DNA of 64,000 nucleotides, taken from positions 40,293 to 104,292 of the forward strand of contig NZ_BNCG01000008.1 in NCBI RefSeq assembly GCF_014656355.1, given 5' to 3'. The DNA comes from Camelimonas fluminis (GTDB taxonomy: Bacteria > Pseudomonadota > Alphaproteobacteria > Rhizobiales > Beijerinckiaceae). Numbering within the stretch: position 1 is the first letter of the stretch; every line of letters starts with the position of its first letter. The notes under the pieces are model-generated. The model did not search any database. It was not told where the DNA came from and worked only from the letters and a program-made list of their open reading frames with translations. Positions 62,342 to 64,000 of the stretch are shown piece after piece. The position numbers were made by a program, and so were the translations under genes.

Positions 62342-63643
62342 TCACACCACCCGGTAGAGGTCGGCGCGCGTTGGCGGCAGGTTGGAAGGGCCCTTCAGGC
62401 GCTTCTGACCCAGCGTCTGGTATATGCCGACGTTGTTGCGTTCGAAAGCGATTGAGCAGGCGGCCAGATACATGAGCCAGACGCGGTATTTCACCTCGCC
62501 GACTTCGGCGATGGCCGCGTCGCGGTTGGCCAGCAACCGGTCATGCCAGACGCGGCAGGTGCGCATGTAGTGTTCGCGCCAGCATTCCACGTCGCGGATT
62601 TCAAAGCCGCCGCGCTCCATGGCCGTCAGCGTGCCGCTCAGCGTATCCAGCTCGCCGCCGGGGAAAATGTAGCGGGTGAGGGCGGCGAAATCCGCCCGTT
62701 TCTTCTTTTTGGTGGCGCTTTTGCCGGGCCGGACAATGCCATGGTTGAGGAACAGGCCGCCGGGCTTCAGCAGACGCTGCATCGTGCTGAAATAGGTCGG
62801 GTAATTGGCGATGCCCACGTGCTCGATCATGCCCAGCGAGCTGATCTTGTCGAAGCGCTCCGCGCCGGGCAGCTTGCTGTAGTCGATCAGCTCAACCGTG
62901 CAGCGATCGGCGATTCCCAGCTTCTGGAAGCGGGCGCGCGCCAGTTCCGCCTGCTGTTCGGATAGGGTGACGCCGTGCGCCGTGACGCCAAAATGCGTGA
63001 CAGCGTGGGCCATCAGCGCGCCCCAGCCGCAGCCGATATCGAGGAAAGTCTCGCCAGGCTGCAAACGCAATCGCCGGCAGGTCATCTCCAGCTTGTCGAC
63101 CTGCGCCTGTTCCAGCGAATTGGTCCAGTCCTTGTAATAGGCGCAGGTATAAACCATGCGTTCATCAAGGAATAGCCGGTAAAATTCATTGGAAACATCG
63201 TAATGGTAACTGATGTTCTTGCGGTTCTCGCCAGCGTCGCCGTCGCTCGGCGCCGATCTGGCGATGTCTTCCAGCGGCCAGGGGCCGCCGCGCGGCGTGA
63301 ACAGGAATTGCGCGCCGGCGCGCAGGGCCAGTTTGCGATCGAGGGTGCGGCGGAATTCGCGGGTGCGCACGGCGGGTTTCGCCGCCACAAGATCGAAGAC
63401 GTCGCCATTGCGGATATCGACGCGGCCGGCCGCCCACAGATTGGCAAGCGTGGCCACCGACGGGCGGCGGACCAAGGCGCCGATCACCCCTTCATCGCCG
63501 AGATAAACGCCAAGACCGTCATCGGGGTAGTCCGCCGGAACCCGTGAGCCGTCCCACAGGAAAAACCCCGGTTTCAGCTGCAGTCGCTCCCGCACATGCG
63601 TCAGCAATTGCGTCAACGTGGCGAGGCGTTTTTCTGCTGACAT
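62342..63643 (-). CDS. cfa: Cyclopropane-fatty-acyl-phospholipid synthase family protein
   Basis: 433 residues. An N-terminal domain of about 130 residues is followed by the SAM-dependent methyltransferase domain: NISYHYDVSNEFYRLFLDERMVYTCAYY, FLDIGCGWGALMAHAV (SAM-binding), ISSLGMIEHVGIANYPTYFSTM and LLKPGGLFLNHGI. This matches CFA synthases, which add a methylene bridge to unsaturated chains of membrane phospholipids, usually in stationary phase or under acid stress. The C-terminus has WREHYMRTCRVWHDRLLANRD, also typical. Confidence 0.93.
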   Translation of the reverse strand: MSAEKRLATLTQLLTHVRERLQLKPGFFLWDGSRVPADYPDDGLGVYLGDEGVIGALVRRPSVATLANLWAAGRVDIRNGDVFDLVAAKPAVRTREFRRTLDRKLALRAGAQFLFTPRGGPWPLEDIARSAPSDGDAGENRKNISYHYDVSNEFYRLFLDERMVYTCAYYKDWTNSLEQAQVDKLEMTCRRLRLQPGETFLDIGCGWGALMAHAVTHFGVTAHGVTLSEQQAELARARFQKLGIADRCTVELIDYSKLPGAERFDKISSLGMIEHVGIANYPTYFSTMQRLLKPGGLFLNHGIVRPGKSATKKKKRADFAALTRYIFPGGELDTLSGTLTAMERGGFEIRDVECWREHYMRTCRVWHDRLLANRDAAIAEVGEVKYRVWLMYLAACSIAFERNNVGIYQTLGQKRLKGPSNLPPTRADLYRVV

Positions 63644-64000
63644 ATTTGTTCCTGTTTCGCCGCCAGATTTACTGAGCCGGCAGAGGGGCGCAGACGGCCG
63701 TCCGCATGGCGTCCCGTCGGGCCAGTCTCACGGCTCTGGGCCGCCAGGGGGCAATCATGCGAGGCATGACGGCGCCGTCAAAGGCGCATTGTTCCCTATG
63801 GTTTATGACAGGGCCGGTAACGCGCTGGCCCCGGTCCGATGGAGCGGCGCAATTATCCGGCGCCCTGGTCCGATGGATTTTCAGGGAGGGGCGACTGCTT
63901 CCCCTGAAAACCCTGGTGCGCGCCATCATGGTGAGATGGAGCGTCGCCAGCTTTACCGAAGCCATGCGGCGGGTGGCGCGACGCCGCGCCAGCCGCCGCG
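63644..64000. other. End of window, no assigned gene
   Basis: Plus-strand frames from ATG at 63798 and 63805 stay open to the window edge (about 65 codons), but neither has a clear ribosome-binding site or a recognised motif. A gene may begin here; it cannot be decided from this sequence. Confidence 0.3.

Noticed and set aside
1..64000. tRNA, rRNA, CRISPR, insertion sequence or integrase marking an integrated element
   Set aside because: None seen on either strand by eye, so the boundary between possible plasmid-derived and chromosomal DNA cannot be placed.

Overview
The window is GC-rich DNA packed with genes and reads as an alphaproteobacterium, probably of the order Hyphomicrobiales (Rhizobiales). 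The clues are a repABC plasmid-type replication/partition cassette (a family known only from Alphaproteobacteria), possible CtrA boxes, several degenerate copies of the hairpin-rich intergenic elements common in Rhizobiales, and many acyl-CoA and branched-chain-type ABC substrate-binding genes. I saw no rRNA, tRNA, CRISPR array, transposase or integrase.

Layout. 1-11.7 kb: the end of a family 2 glycosyltransferase, a periplasmic substrate-binding protein, glycerate 2-kinase, a ferredoxin-type FAD reductase, glycerol catabolism (glpD, glpK), a metallophosphoesterase, then a GST / D-2-hydroxyacid dehydrogenase / small biotinyl-carrier group. 11.9-16.5 kb: an acyl-CoA dehydrogenase and a marR-emrB-emrA type efflux operon with a palindromic operator. 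16.8-30.1 kb: a secreted protein of unknown function, a histidine-rich TonB-dependent receptor behind a Zur-like operator, a PLP aminotransferase, a translationally coupled tetR-acrA-acrB RND efflux operon, and a second TonB receptor preceded by a small Cys-rich membrane protein.

30.4-37 kb is the most distinctive part. It holds an HPP-CBS membrane protein, then repC, a predicted antisense ctRNA, repB and a broken repA (internal deletion plus frameshift), an inverted repeat at the repA start, and a seven-helix membrane protein with a degenerate GGDEF domain. The initiator gene, the ctRNA and an AT-rich candidate origin inside repC look intact, but the ParA-type ATPase does not. The cassette is either the relic of an integrated or fused plasmid, or a replicon that no longer depends on RepA.

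37-49.3 kb: enoyl-CoA hydratase, threonine dehydratase, a sorbosone/glucose dehydrogenase-type protein, an acyl-CoA dehydrogenase, an ATP-dependent DNA ligase with its partner MBL exonuclease, another crotonase, NhaA and SelO. 49.6-54.1 kb: an acyl-CoA ligase and crotonase operon divergent from a PaaX-family regulator, then a zinc alcohol dehydrogenase. 54.3-64 kb: a YghU-type GST, an amylo-alpha-1,6-glucosidase behind a tandemly duplicated ribosome-binding site, a family 4 glycosyltransferase, a second substrate-binding protein paralogous to the first, a CaiC-like CoA ligase and a cyclopropane fatty acid synthase.

Together the genes describe a metabolically versatile aerobe (acyl-CoA and glycerol catabolism, two drug/solvent efflux pumps, metal uptake). 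The repABC cassette shows that part of this DNA is, or was, a secondary replicon.
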